DNA of 64,000 nt from Adiantum capillus-veneris (Eukaryota > Streptophyta > Polypodiopsida > Polypodiales > Pteridaceae). The translations under genes and the position numbers were made by a program. The DNA lies in contig CM043965.1 of assembly GCA_014529385.2 (NCBI GenBank), positions 59,800,433 through 59,864,432 on the forward strand, in the 5' to 3' direction. Within the stretch, counting starts at the first letter, position 1, and every line of letters starts with the position of its first letter. A model generated the notes under the pieces. That model did not search any database. It saw nothing but the letters and a program-made list of their open reading frames with translations, and had not been told where the DNA came from. Shown here one piece after another: positions 46,073 through 57,373 of the stretch.

Positions 46073-46384
46073 GATTTTACACGGGATTTATCACTATACA
46101 TTAGAATGTCATCAAGAAAAACAATAACAAACTTGCCCATATATGGTTTCAAGACACTATCCATAAGCATCATGAAAGTACTTTGCGCATTGGTCAACTC
46201 AAATGGCATAACAAAAAACTCATAGCGTCCAGACTCCTTGTTCAAAAAGAAATTTTTGAGTATATCAACAAGACTAATATGTACTTGACGATACCTTGAC
46301 CGTTGCAAGTCTATCTTTGTGAATATATGAGCATAGATGAGCTTATCAAATAGCTCATTAGCACTTGTTAACCGCATTCGAGCC

Positions 46385-46510
46385 ACAATAATATACACAC
46401 ATGCGCATACTGCCGTCATTTTTCTTCATCAACTTATTCTTAATAGCTCTTGCATTCAAGCCACAAAAATCTACACACATGCACATACTACCATTATACT
46501 TTTTCTTCAC
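46385..46510 (-). repeat. Duplicated RT motif (~75-bp direct repeat)
   Basis: On the reverse strand GSMCMCVDFCGLN is followed, about 25 residues on, by GSMRMCVYYCGSN. A single copy is normal for gypsy RT, so the coding sequence was duplicated internally. Confidence 0.7.
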
Positions 46511-46640
46511 CAACAAGATGGGAGAGGCCCATGGTAAAGAACTAGGTTGTATAAACTCTCTACTGAGATAGTCAAAAGCTCGTATTTCACCTCAGTAGCC
46601 TCATAATAATTCAATCTATAGGTGGTTTACTTACGGGATT

Positions 46641-48310
46641 AATACCACTTGCAACCACGTCTATGCCATGTTGCATAGCACGTGTTGGCGGTAACCCTCG
46701 TCACAAATCATCTAGAACCACATTCTTGTATTTTATTAATAGTTTTTTTGACTTATTAGCAACATTTTCTTGTTTTGGTGAGAAATAAGTAGCCTTACTT
46801 AGAGGAGAAGAGAGTGAAGAATGAGGCATTGAGGAATTGTCATTTACAACATTATGGAACATTTGACAAAAAATGACACACAAGTAACACAAAAGGAGTT
46901 CTTCTATTTCATCTTAAGAAGAGAGTTTCATAAGCTCGATTGGACAGTGGTGAGGAAGGAAAATCCTTCTTCCCCAACAATAGCACGTGCACGCCATCAA
47001 TTTTAAAACTCAAATCACTATGCTCATAGCTACGTTTTAATGATGACCCTAACCGAGAAGACCACTCTCAACTAAGCACCACATCTACACGATCCATATT
47101 TATGACTTGGAAATTCAAGGACATGTGATACCCTTGAATATCCAATGGAACATCCTTTACTTGAGTATCCACCTCGGTATCATGGCCGTTAATCATCGCT
47201 ACCTTGCAACGATGAAAACAAGGAGTCTGGGAAAAATTGAGCCGTTTCAGTAACAGTTAATGAAAATGTGTGAAGCACCATCTTCTAAGGAGATTCTCAC
47301 CTTGTGACCTTGGATAAACCCATGCATGTGCACCAACTCATGTGGACCAAAGGTCGACTGCCACATTGAGGCCATGATACAACACTCGTGCATCGCTTCA
47401 GTGTGTGTTACTTCCACATTGAAAAATTAGAGAAGGACTTGAGAAGCAGCAATTGCACCATGTGCATGCTTTCTCCTTACCTTGAGCAACATATTTTTCC
47501 TTGGGACAATCCTTTTCCGTGTCCACTTCATAGCTTTTCCTTCTTAGCCTTCTCAAACTCTTCACTAAACACATGGCCCGTTGGGCTTCTTAGACGCATC
47601 AGATGCAACTACTATACATTTTCTCTTATTATTTCCATGTTGTGTTCATGCATTTGCATGTGCAATGTTAGACATGTGAGTGTTATGTAATGTTTTTTCA
47701 TGAAGATCGTCATGTATAAGCGCTTTCACTATAGCCTCCTCAAACGTCTTAGAGTGGTGGGTTTTAACATGCTTCCTAAACTCTGGTGTTAACCCACAGA
47801 TGAAGCCATGCACTTAATCAAAGGATTATAGATTCTCGATCTTTGAGAATCACATCACGATAGGGTAGGATATACTCCAACAGTATCTTATGCTGACGCA
47901 TAGAGAACTTGTCTCATACATACCAATGTTTGACCACTTTGTTTGTGGAAAAAAATTCTTTCTGAACACATCCTTGAAGGATACCCAAGTGTGTGGTATA
48001 ATTCCCTTCTCCTTGAGTGACATCCATCATTTGTAGGCTGTACCCTCTAGTATCAGACTTGTTTGCAATCTACATTTGGAGTGTGCCAAAGATTGTGAAT
48101 CCCATCCCATTTTCTCAGGAATATATTCACAATATCTTTGTTGTGGTCCTTTTCCTCTTTGCAAAAAATCAGTGGCTTGGTATTCTTTAACAAGTCATCT
48201 ACCTCTTTTTGGGAGAGAAGGTGCAACCCCTCCAGATTGGAGCCTTGCTCCTAGAGACCAGGGGTGCTTCTACTAGGCATGGGTGTCACAAAAACCCTAG
48301 TCTACTCATT
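46641..48310 (-). pseudogene. Ty3/gypsy gag and protease region (right arm)
   Basis: Mirror of 9740-12297. On the reverse strand: gag pieces from about 48310 (GHVNE near 48320), EYQATDFLQRGKG near 48180, LQTSLILEG, SFKDVFRK, then FIxGL and a basic tail near 47590; degraded protease around 47250 (QNFIN) and the pre-RT linker near 46700-46900 (KKLLIKYKNVVLDDL, comparable to the xxYxDVFPxxLP linker). Because it is not interrupted by the TTAA-flanked element, it provides the empty site for 9865-11202. Confidence 0.7.
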
Positions 48311-48391
48311 AACATGGCCTAGATTGCTGCATGAATTGCACAAGCATATCAGATATCTTAGTGACATTCGCAACATGGGTGAATCATAATA

Positions 48392-48393
<2 letters not shown>

Positions 48394-48474
<81 letters not shown>
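48394..48474. repeat. Compound (GT)n(GA)n microsatellite
   Basis: Mirror of 9665-9728; about 15 GT and 24 GA units. Confidence 0.95.
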
Positions 48475-48477
<3 letters not shown>

Positions 48478-49040
48478 TGGATGTAACAGCCCTAATTAAG
48501 GGTGCTTCTTTTGAAACTCTCGCATAGCTTGAGTTTGTTTTTTCCAAGTTTGTTGAAGCTCTAGAATCCTATTTTGTTTGATCATGAGGTTGATTTCCCT
48601 TATTTGAATTCCTCAAATGTAATTTGAAGATGAGCCCCAATGTCAAAGTCTCGGACAATGATTAGAAGTTTCTTGAATTGCCTTTCTCTTTCTTATTTCC
48701 GTTGGTCTTCATCTTCTTCTTCTTCTATCACACTTGATATCAAATACAATCCTTATCCATAAAAGCTCCCAATGCAACACATACAAGAAATTGTCAACAC
48801 AAAGGTCTGTGTACTAAGTTTGTCACGAGTCCAAAGATGCAAGACAGACATGGCTATAATAAACAGCAGCATTAAACAAAAGCATAGGTCTTTTTGAGAT
48901 TAAAAGGCTATTAATTAAAAAATCCAAAATGTTGAATCGTGCTAGAAGAGGAGAGATGGCTTTTGAAAGAGCATAAACGGAGTACCAGGGCATAGTGTTA
49001 CAATAGTATTGCACTAGAAAGTATTATAGCATTATGGACT
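48475..49040. other. Right-arm non-coding stretch
   Basis: Mirrors 9065-9664; no gene seen. Confidence 0.5.
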
Positions 49041-50241
49041 TGTCAAAATTTCAGCTTCATTGCAATCAACAACAAGGTGTAGGAGGACTACTACTGTCTT
49101 TCCCTAGGAGGACTACTACTGTCCTTTCCCAGTAATGTGGTTGACTAGTGGAGGCCGGGAGTAGCACCCATTACAAAAATGGATAGTAGTTACCCTTCCC
49201 TAGCCAGCAAGTGTCAGGAGGGGGACCAAAAGGCTTTAATAAGACTCTTGACATGGGAGCCTATGAGCCACATAGACATCAAATTCCACATGTTGAGATG
49301 TCACACATTCATCACCTTCCGGCTTTTGAGGTGTCACATTCTCATGACCTTCCGATTGCTGATGTGACCGCTGCTCAAGAAATGTCGTTTGTTGCTTGCA
49401 ACAATTATTTTGGCGGCTGTTGAATTGGATACTCGGTGGTATCGTCTGTTACATGCAATAGTTTTCGTAATGGGGCAACAATCCAACGGTAAAGTGGGGA
49501 AATCCTGCACAATAATGGGGTGTAAACAGAGGGCCTGGATGTGCTGACCCTAACCCCAGGAAAAGGGCTTCTACTATCCTTTGCTGATGACGTGGGTGAC
49601 CGACACAGGATGTTTCAAAAGATGATCGCTGCTCAAGGAGTGTCATTTGTCACTTGCAGTGGTTATTCTGATAGCTACTAAATAAGTCTGAATTAGCACT
49701 CAAAATCCAAAGCCATAAGAGCCAATCGCACTTGCCATGTAAGCACTTGGAATGCGTGTTGCTAGTCTTACACCTACGAATGTCTACATCTACACTGTGG
49801 GTGGCCCGCCTCCTCCCAACATTTGACGGCCATGAAAGGTTGACCAGTGACCCTTCCCCTGTAATAACTGCTCCCATGCGGCTCCCAACCTCCGTTGGTG
49901 GCCACGTGGTCACAAATATTACGGGAAAGGTCACTGGACGACCTTTCCCTACACCTTCCCCGTTCATCAAGCGTCGGTGGGGGACGGGGTGCCAGAAGAT
50001 TTTCATAAGACTGTTGACATGGGAGTTTGAGGGTCACAGTAGACATCAAATTCCACATGCTGAGGTGTCACACACTCATCACCTTCCGACTGCTGAGGTC
50101 TGACACCCTCATGGCCTTTCGACCGCTGATGAGTCAAAAGATGACGGCTGCTCAAGGAGTGTCCTCTGTCGCTTGCAGTAGTTATTCTATTTGTTGCTGA
50201 ATTGGCTGTTCTGTGGTGTTGTCTATTGCATGCAGTATTTT
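49041..50241. repeat. Block of palindromic repeat modules (right arm)
   Basis: Mirror of 6981-9064 but about 0.9 kb shorter, so module number differs between arms. It includes a direct near-repeat (GGAGGACTACTACTGTC at about 49083 and 49107) and the palindrome 49842-49938. Confidence 0.65.
49842..49938. repeat. Palindrome, mirror counterpart of 7377-7474
   Basis: Stem CCAGTGACCCTTCCCCTGTA (49844 onward) pairs with the region ending AAAGGTCACTGG. The core contains CCAACCTCCGTTGG. Confidence 0.7.
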
Positions 50242-50634
50242 TCATGATGGCTTTTGAGTTGGAAACAATCCAATGGTAAAGTGGGGGAATTTTGCACGAT
50301 AATGGGGTGTAAATGGAGGGGCCAATATGTGTTTCTGCCTGACCCTTGACCTTGATGGTGTAGGGAAAGGATTGCTCAACGCTTCGCAAAAAGATTCTAA
50401 CTTCTCAGAGAACAAAGCCTTTGTGAAAAGATCAGTAAGATTATCCTGCGTAGGCACATAAGCAAGACTCACAAAGAGTCTCTCCCTAACATATACCTCT
50501 CTGTGCTTAGTGCGAGCATGAGACACTCCCAATGCGTTCTAACTCTTGAAGAAGATAGAGGTGGTAGACTATGGTCTCCATGGCAACATCCGACTAGTCA
50601 TAAGGCGTCTGAGCCAAACACACTCGACCGTAGT
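50242..50634 (-). pseudogene. Ty1/copia RNase H C-terminal remnant (right arm)
   Basis: Reverse-strand reading: VWLRRLMTS near 50600, GVSHARTKHREVYVRERLF, then LAYVPTQDNLTDLFTKAL and EKLESFCEAL, as in 6743-6980 but with the segment deleted there. RNase H of copia ends this way; the rest of the element is missing. This is the outer edge of the right arm. Confidence 0.75.
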
Positions 50635-50790
50635 TGTGGAAATTGATGTACACTTAGCTTCACAACTCAACACACAAATGGCATAGCAATCAGGCGAGTC
50701 TTACCATACACCGAGCAACATTTTCCGAGCGAACCAAAATCCGAGCGAATATTTATATGGCATGGGCCTAGTTGTTGAGCCCTCTTCTCC

Positions 50791-50792
<2 letters not shown>

Positions 50793-50859
<67 letters not shown>
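50793..50859. repeat. (GA)n microsatellite
   Basis: About 33 GA units. Confidence 0.95.
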
Positions 50860-50862
<3 letters not shown>

Positions 50863-51579
50863 GCAGTACTCTTGAATGAAAAGAGCAATTTGTCTTATGT
50901 CTATGTCACACTAGGGTAGGGAAGCAAAGGCCATGCGGAGGTAGTAGCCAATCATTTGCAGATAAAAAGGAAAAATTTAGCTCCATCCCTTGTCAAAGGG
51001 ATGGCCTTGCACCCTTCGCCAAGTTTTCAAAGTAGTGGCCAAAAACACAAAGTGCACGTGGGAGTTCATTTTAGAGGCGTTGAACCTTCGGAGATAGCAT
51101 CTAAAGTGAAGGTTTAACCACTTGGGCTACTCCCTTGAGAAAAATGTGTAGGTTTTGTTTCCAACTCCAATGTGACAATAGAGTAAATAACCATTTTCAA
51201 AAGGAGGGTGCGATAGGTGCCCTTGCGTGATAAGGGACTTGGAAGCCATTCCATAATACAAAAGTAAGTGGACCTTTTTAAAAAAAATTCTTTGATGTGT
51301 ATTAAAATTGAAAAGAAATAAGTGAGATTTTCTCTCAATGTTAGGAAAAAACCGGGGTCCAATGTATTTTAACCGTTGAAATTACAAAATCTCGGCTATA
51401 TTTTGAGCTTGCCTTTAACAAAGTCAAAGTTTCAAACGGCTTTAAGAGAGAAAAAGCAAAAAAATGACACAAGCTTTAGTGTCATTACTAGCAAAAGATT
51501 CAATTTTTCACCTAAGAATCAAGAGCAATCCAAGTTTGCCCTTATTTTCACCGGTTAGAGAAAATGTAGTTTTCTAGCC

Positions 51580-51622
<43 letters not shown>

Positions 51623-52337
51623 AACTTCCTCAAAGGGTGTGCCAGACGTGCAACCCTTTCAGGAAGAATTTTTTTAAAGCACATTGAAGAGCTCTAAAAA
51701 AAATGTGTATTCACTTTTGCATTTAGTACAAATAGAGAGAGATAGTTACCGTACCTCAAGCACTTTCTTTTTGACAAGTAAATTTCCCAGTCCCTACCCG
51801 CCACTTGTGTGTATCGGTCCGACCTACGACCCCACCTACATGTGCAACGTTTTTCGTCTTTCCATTTTCTCCCCATCGTACATGGCTCGACATCACCCCA
51901 AGATTCATTAACTTCACCATTCACTTTTTATCAAACAAAACGGAATACCCGCCTATTCGGTCTCCACTCATTAGCTAGAGTCTCCTCAGATTCCATCGAA
52001 GATGGAGTTGGAGATTTAAGCCTTCTAAATAATATGCACTTTGTTTCATCAGACAACGATGATCAAGCATATCACCAGTCGCAGATCCACAAAGCATTTC
52101 TCCCTAAGAGAGTCCACCACAATTGGATGCTTGTCGGCTCCACAAACCCGTGCATATTAAAAATAGCATGGCCTGTTTGGCCTCCCCTACACGCGCCACA
52201 TCTCAACACCTGCCTTCCTTGCATTGCGCAATAATTGGTAGCTTAAGCCTTCCATTTAAGTTAAACACAACTTTCCTTTTAAAGTAAAGGAGCACCTCTT
52301 CATATTCGCCATAAAAAAACATGGGTATTCCCCTATT
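50860..52337. other. Unassigned stretch
   Basis: Contains a CT microsatellite (51582-51617). A 141-codon forward frame at 51809-52234 has no recognisable domain or context and is not called a gene. Confidence 0.5.
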
Positions 52338-52515
52338 CACTTTGTGTTCACTTAGCACTATAAGAACACATTTTATTTTTTATTTTAAAGCCTTGCTAAA
52401 GGACTCTAACAAAAGAGAGTTTTTTTTTTTTTTTTTTAACTCTCTCTTTCTTTTATAGTCCTTTAAGAAGATTTTTTCTTTTTTAAAATTGTGTTTTTGT
52501 AGTGAGCACAAAGTG
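52338..52515. mobile_element. 178-bp hairpin, MITE-like
   Basis: The left half (CACTTTGTGTTCACT ... AAAGGACTCTAAC ... AGAGAGTT) is the imperfect reverse complement of the right half (AACTCTCTCT ... TAGTCCTTTAAG ... AGTGAGCACAAAGTG), joined by a ~20-bp T run. No clear target duplication. Confidence 0.6.
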
Positions 52516-52789
52516 AGGGGAGGAAGGGGGGGGGGGGGGGGGGGCACTTTGCAAAGTTAGTGATGATGGTGGATGTATTCGATTTGTCAATAGCTTATCC
52601 GATTTATTTATGTACTAAAAGATTTTGTGTATGTTACGGTCTTTTACCTGCTCGTGTATAACTCGGTGTATGTATTGGGGACTCTTGCTTGTTTGTCGGC
52701 TACTCTATGGATTTGGTCGTCGGCTACTCAATGGATTTGGTCTTGTTGTAATTGCTTTGGTCCCAAGTTTTGGACACTATGGTGGATGT
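52516..52789. other. Short unassigned stretch with a G run
   Basis: A run of about 17 G lies at 52527-52543. A phrase GTCGGCTACTCxATGGATTTG is tandemly repeated near 52697-52740. Confidence 0.6.
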
Positions 52790-54183
52790 TGTAACATTTA
52801 ATGGCCTAATAACTTATGTGTAGCGGAAATTAGCATGAACATAGTGGGCATTTCATTAGAATAGATTCCTAATGAGAATTACAAGAGTGCTTGGGTGGAG
52901 AGAGCAACAAAACGCATAACACCTAGTTAGATAACATCGACAATACTTTCAAAAGAGAGAGAAATTAAGCTATTGACAACATTTGAGGACCGGATTTTCA
53001 TGGAGCCGGTCCCCCCTCCAAAAGGCTTTGTATTATGGTTTCTCCCATCAAGAGAGACATTGTACAATACAATTCTTTGTGTTCCTTCAAGACTAGCTAG
53101 TGCAATGAAGATGGAAACTTCATGCACTAAGCAAAACACTTAACAAACACAACTTGAATTATCCCCATTCTCAGACCCAAGACCTCATACACCTTCGAAG
53201 ATGGTGATAGCTAGCAGGGTATGAGAGTAGATTGAGAGGAAGAAGGAGTATCTTACGAGAAAGATGTACATCTCCTCACATAATCACTCATATGTAGCAT
53301 AGCTTAGCTTAGTAATTAGCTTGGTAGAGGAGATGAGCATGCATTGAAGCTTGGCTCTTGGTTGGATTTGCATCCACATGCCAAGAGAGTGTTGATGTAG
53401 GCTTCTATCTCACAAGCTTGGAGTAGGTGATGAGTTCTCCATTAAAGCTTGGGAAGAGATAGTCTTCTCTTTCTTTACACATGAGCTTGTGTGAGTGTGT
53501 GTGTGTGTGTGTGATAATGCCCTGCAAAAATTAGCCCCCTCTCTCTCTTGGGCGAGCCCTCTTGCTAAATGCTCTTCCTAAAGCCTCATTGGCCCTCTCC
53601 AAGTCAAGCCAATTACAATTAAGCAGCATAAGTGATAGCCTTCTGACATGTGTCCCCCTTTCCCCTTTTGTGAGAGCTTTAGGTAATTAAATAATTAAAC
53701 TAAACTCTCATTGGACCCCTTTGCCTCCTGGCCAATAGAAATCAGGCAAGCCATGGGGCTCCTGAATTCTCATTGGACCCCTTGGGAGACTGCCCAATAG
53801 TCTTCTAGGAGACTTAATTCTCATTGGTTTCTTTTATTAAATGTTTTTAAATTAATTAAACTAGATTTACTCTAGCTTAATTTTCATTGGTCCACTTCAA
53901 GGGTCATCCAATAGAAATTGGGCACACCTTGTGGGCATCTGGCCTAGGGAGCTGACATGTGTCCCTCATTCCCTTTGTGTAAAGGGAGCCTGTGTGTGTG
54001 TGTGTGTGTGTGGCTTTCTCTCTCATCCCCTACCTTTAGGGCTCGCCCCCTCCCATGTAGGGATGTGCAAAGACTTTTAGGGCACACACAAAGCATCCAA
54101 TTTTCCCTAGGGTTGACCTTTGGACACAACCTTTGAATTTTGGAAGTCTTAATGGGCTGAACCTTAGGGTCTTTTTAGTCTCA
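52790..54183. repeat. Dispersed repeat R1, copy 2
   Basis: Full-length partner of 1011-2423, same orientation, 1394 bp, TG...CA ends, with the same two GT microsatellite sites (53489-53513 and 53991-54011). No target duplication found. Confidence 0.65.
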
Positions 54184-54690
54184 TTAACTTGCTTGATTTT
54201 ATCATCGCTTGAAAAATTTCGCTCGGAGTTTGGGATTCCTCCAATCAGGACAATGTAAGTCCGAAAAAGCATGCAAAGCTAGCGTATCCGCAAGGATCTT
54301 CCCTTGGGATAAAACAACCCAAGATATATAATACCACCCAAGTAGCAAAGATCCGCTTGACAATCCACCAATTCATAGACCCTAGGCTAAACATAAATAT
54401 TAGGTATGCTAACCTATGAGACAAAAAACTAACTGCCCTTCTTGTAATGCATACATAAATAAGGCAACCAACTGTTTGCTGATAGAAATTGACATCAAAG
54501 TAGTCTCCAGAATCGCCAAAGACTAAGCTTTAACCCCGTCTCCGTAGGAGTAGCAATACACTAGCACTCCTCAAGGCCCAATCTACATAGAAATGTCTCA
54601 ATATACTTTGTCTACCACAAAGTAATACCTCCATAACACTTTTCAAGTCGTATGCCTAAATAAAGAATCAAGATGAAGAATACCATGTCT
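54184..54690 (-). pseudogene. Decayed Ty1/copia RT/RNase H
   Basis: Reverse strand near 54520-54600: KYIETFLCRLGLEEC and CIATPTETGLKLSL, close to the copia element's YIETFLCKFGLEDC and IATPMETGLKLSL. Further left GGIIYLGLFYPKG matches GTLHLGLFYPKR of that element. Numerous stops. It is truncated at the border with R1 copy 2. Confidence 0.75.
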
Positions 54691-55385
54691 GATATATGTT
54701 GATAATAAAGTGTGTGCTTGAGATGCAAATGTTTCAACCAACTTGCCAAAGGGAGTTTGAGGCTCAGCAATGGTTGATTGTTGCTATTTGGTTTGTGTTC
54801 TACTCATGCTTGCCAACTGTAATGAAGTCTAAGCCACACCATCACCATGATCGTCACTGCCTTTGGGATTGCCCTATGGCACAATAGGTTTGGCTTCGGG
54901 TCCTTCGGTTGATGCCAGTTCCTTCCACTTCACGGCAGTATACTTGGGGGCAGCTGCTTGGTCCAGTCTCACGGCCCTGCATTACACTTTGAGCTATCGT
55001 CCACCAATAGGATGATAGTGATACATGGGGAGTCGACCTACACTCCAACCTGCTACAAAGCTTACTTCACAGGAGTGCTGCAGTGAGAGAGGTGTGTTGG
55101 GAGCTTGTATGTGGCCTGACACTCTGGTTCATCTGGCAGGCCCACTGCTTATGCATCTTTATGGATCCCCTTGTGCCACCAATGGAGACTGTTTGAGATC
55201 TTTGGCTCTGAGCTGATCGATACTCTCAGGGGACAGTTTGAGAGACTTTAGGATAGCTCCGCCGCATGCAAGAGCGCTGAGAGAAGTTCCTTCGACTCTG
55301 GTGCCCTTCTGTCGGAGGATAATTGTGCGAAAGGTGAGCCGGGAAGGCACCGGCCCTTGGCTGTGAGAGGTGCGGGAAAAAAAGG
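54691..55385. other. Unassigned stretch
   Basis: No recognisable coding sequence or repeat structure. Confidence 0.5.
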
Positions 55386-57330
55386 TGTAGCAGACGCAAT
55401 TATCGAAAATAGAGTTTAAAACAAACAGTCTGTCTAATTTCCAGTTAATCGATAGAATCCATGGTTAATAAATCACTATAAAAGCTTAAATGCTCTTTAC
55501 AAGAAAAAATCTGGCTTAAACTAGGTGCTTAAACAAGAAATTGATGAAACTCTGCTTACTCTGCCTTCTGCTCCTCGATTCGAAAGGCTAATGATGGCTT
55601 TGAAGCTTCAATTGGGTTTAGGGAATCGGCTCAGTCTGCTTAGAGAGGTTTGGCTTATGGGTCCGAGAGAGCTTTCCCGCAATTAATCAGCGCTTATGAG
55701 GTTCAAAGTAGGTTAAGGAATGGCTTAAGAGTGAAATAGGTTAAGCTTCGGAGATTAGAGAGCTTTAGGAATGACTTAAAGGAGAGATTTCCTTAGGCTT
55801 GGGAGATTACAGAGCTTAAAAGCTCAAGAGCTTGAAGATATGAGGAGGAGGAGACACAAGATGATGAGGTCAAGAATAAGCAAATCACACGATTCCCTTC
55901 TTAATATGGATGCATGTCTCCCTTGCTGAAAATAGCTAGGCACCCATTAGCGACGTCGCTAATGGGTCCTAGCCCTTGCGACGTGGCAGGCCGAGGACTG
56001 ACCTGCATGGTTCGTGGCGGGAATGGTACCGAAGCTGATCGCGCCGGTGTTCTGAGCCACTTTCGACTCTGCAGTGGACTCGCCCGAGCATTGTAGCGCC
56101 CAACGCGATGTCCTCTCCTTCCTCTTTGCTGCCTGGGCACTGCCTCAGGACTTCGCCATACTTGGCTTCACACCCTTAAGGGTTTAGGTTACACTTTATT
56201 AATGGGCGGCCATTGGGTTATCCTAGTGGGCAGCCGGCCTTGCTTTAATTTGGGTGGGTGACCCTTAAAGGGCACCTCATTTAGCATACATATGGACCGG
56301 CCCTCATTTGCCTTGGGTGGGCGGCCCTTAAAGGGCACACCATATGGCATGCATAGCTTCATGTCGACCAAAGCACTACCAAGCACGTTTGCTCTAGTTC
56401 CCGTCAAGGACACCCCATTTGTCATACATAAAGGCACTTAATTTGGCATGTGGCATTGATCAAGCTTTGATTCTCAAAAATAAGGCTTCATATTTGGTAT
56501 ACATATCGGTCAAAGCAATACCTTGCAAAATCTCTTCGGTACGACCCTTTTTGGCATACACATTGGCCTTGCATTGGATTGACCCACATTAAGCATACAT
56601 ACCGGCAAGGCATTGCTTCCTTCATTGGCGGCATTCGGCACACTTACCGGCCATGCAGTGTCGGCTAAGGCTAAGCTTGGGACTTCAGGTCCGGAACATA
56701 TGTCGGCCAAGGCAAAGCCTGGCACCTCTTTTTTATCTTCCAGCAAGTCACAACTGTGTTGGCATTTCTCCACAATCATTGCATTCCAAAACCAAGGTAA
56801 AACTCAAAATAGCACTCTGATCGAGCAAACCAGACTGGTACGGAACCGACCCCCGATGCATCTTCAATGGTCAATAACTTGACAACCGTAAATCCAATCG
56901 CCGATTTGAAAGACCGACGTGCTCCACAAAGTGAGCACTTCAGTCTGACGCATTCATTTCATTTTTATCCCCTCAGCTATTGTTGCCCAATCCGGCACAG
57001 ATCTGCAATCAACTTGAACCTTTATTAAACTACCATAACTTCTTCATCGTAGCTCCAATTGACGAGCCGTAAAGACAGGCTGGTAGAGCACATCGAGCAC
57101 TGCAGTTCTAGGGCACAATACCCCATCCGTGTTCACTTCAAGCATAACATTTTTTTGCATCATTAAGGCATGTTTTGGCTCTTTCAGCCGCATTTGACAT
57201 ACATTCAGCATTAAACTCGACCTGCAACCAGCCCTTAATCATTGTTCATTAAACATATAAGTTTCAAACAAACTTAATGTGCATTTTTCTGGCATCTTCT
57301 TTGCATGCAAGCGGAGCTGCACAACATTCA
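55386..57330 (-). repeat. Probable 3' LTR of a reverse-strand gypsy element (1.95 kb)
   Basis: On the reverse strand it starts TGAATGTTGTG directly after a purine tract and ends CTGCTACA. The left border is inferred from the TG...CA rule alone because no second LTR lies in the window. It contains several near-repeats of CCTTAAAGGGCAC (about 56265 and 56325) and GGCATACAT phrases. Confidence 0.5.
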
Positions 57331-57340
57331 CCCCCTCTGA
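57331..57340 (-). other. Polypurine tract of the gypsy element
   Basis: Reverse strand TCAGAGGGGG next to the LTR start. Confidence 0.65.
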
Positions 57341-57373
57341 ACTTGCACAGCCTCCGGTCTGTGCCAATTGCAC

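Larger units (their letters stand above)
39405..46640 (-). pseudogene. Ty3/gypsy RT and RNase H (right arm), split by two insertions
   Basis: From about 46640 leftwards: RT start (FIQPSSLPWASPILLVKKK), then FFVMPFELTNAQSTF and the catalytic VFLDDILMYS near 46100. An inserted gag-protease fragment (44984-46072) follows. RT continues at 44983 (FKLLWKNKLYAKD, HYLGHVI, FLGFTGFYRRFVKNY). RNase H starts at about 44640 (FVLEMNASTYGIG) and is split by the copia element at 39801-44532. It resumes at 39800 (FESKKIDFT, VIVYALKIW, FEIVFDHESIKWFIQQ) to about 39510. The YxDD motif appears as FLDD. Scattered stops make it inactive. Confidence 0.8.
32279..50634 (-). other. Right arm of the large inverted duplication
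   Basis: This arm matches the reverse complement of 6743-24892, as itemised there. It holds pol sequence that the left arm has lost (about 37990-47105) and has its own insertions: 35611-36882, 39801-44532 and 44984-46072. The arms are separated by 7.4 kb. Confidence 0.8.

Noticed and set aside
51809-52234. 141-codon forward frame
   Set aside because: No recognised domain, no splice or promoter context, and chance frames of this size occur in the window.
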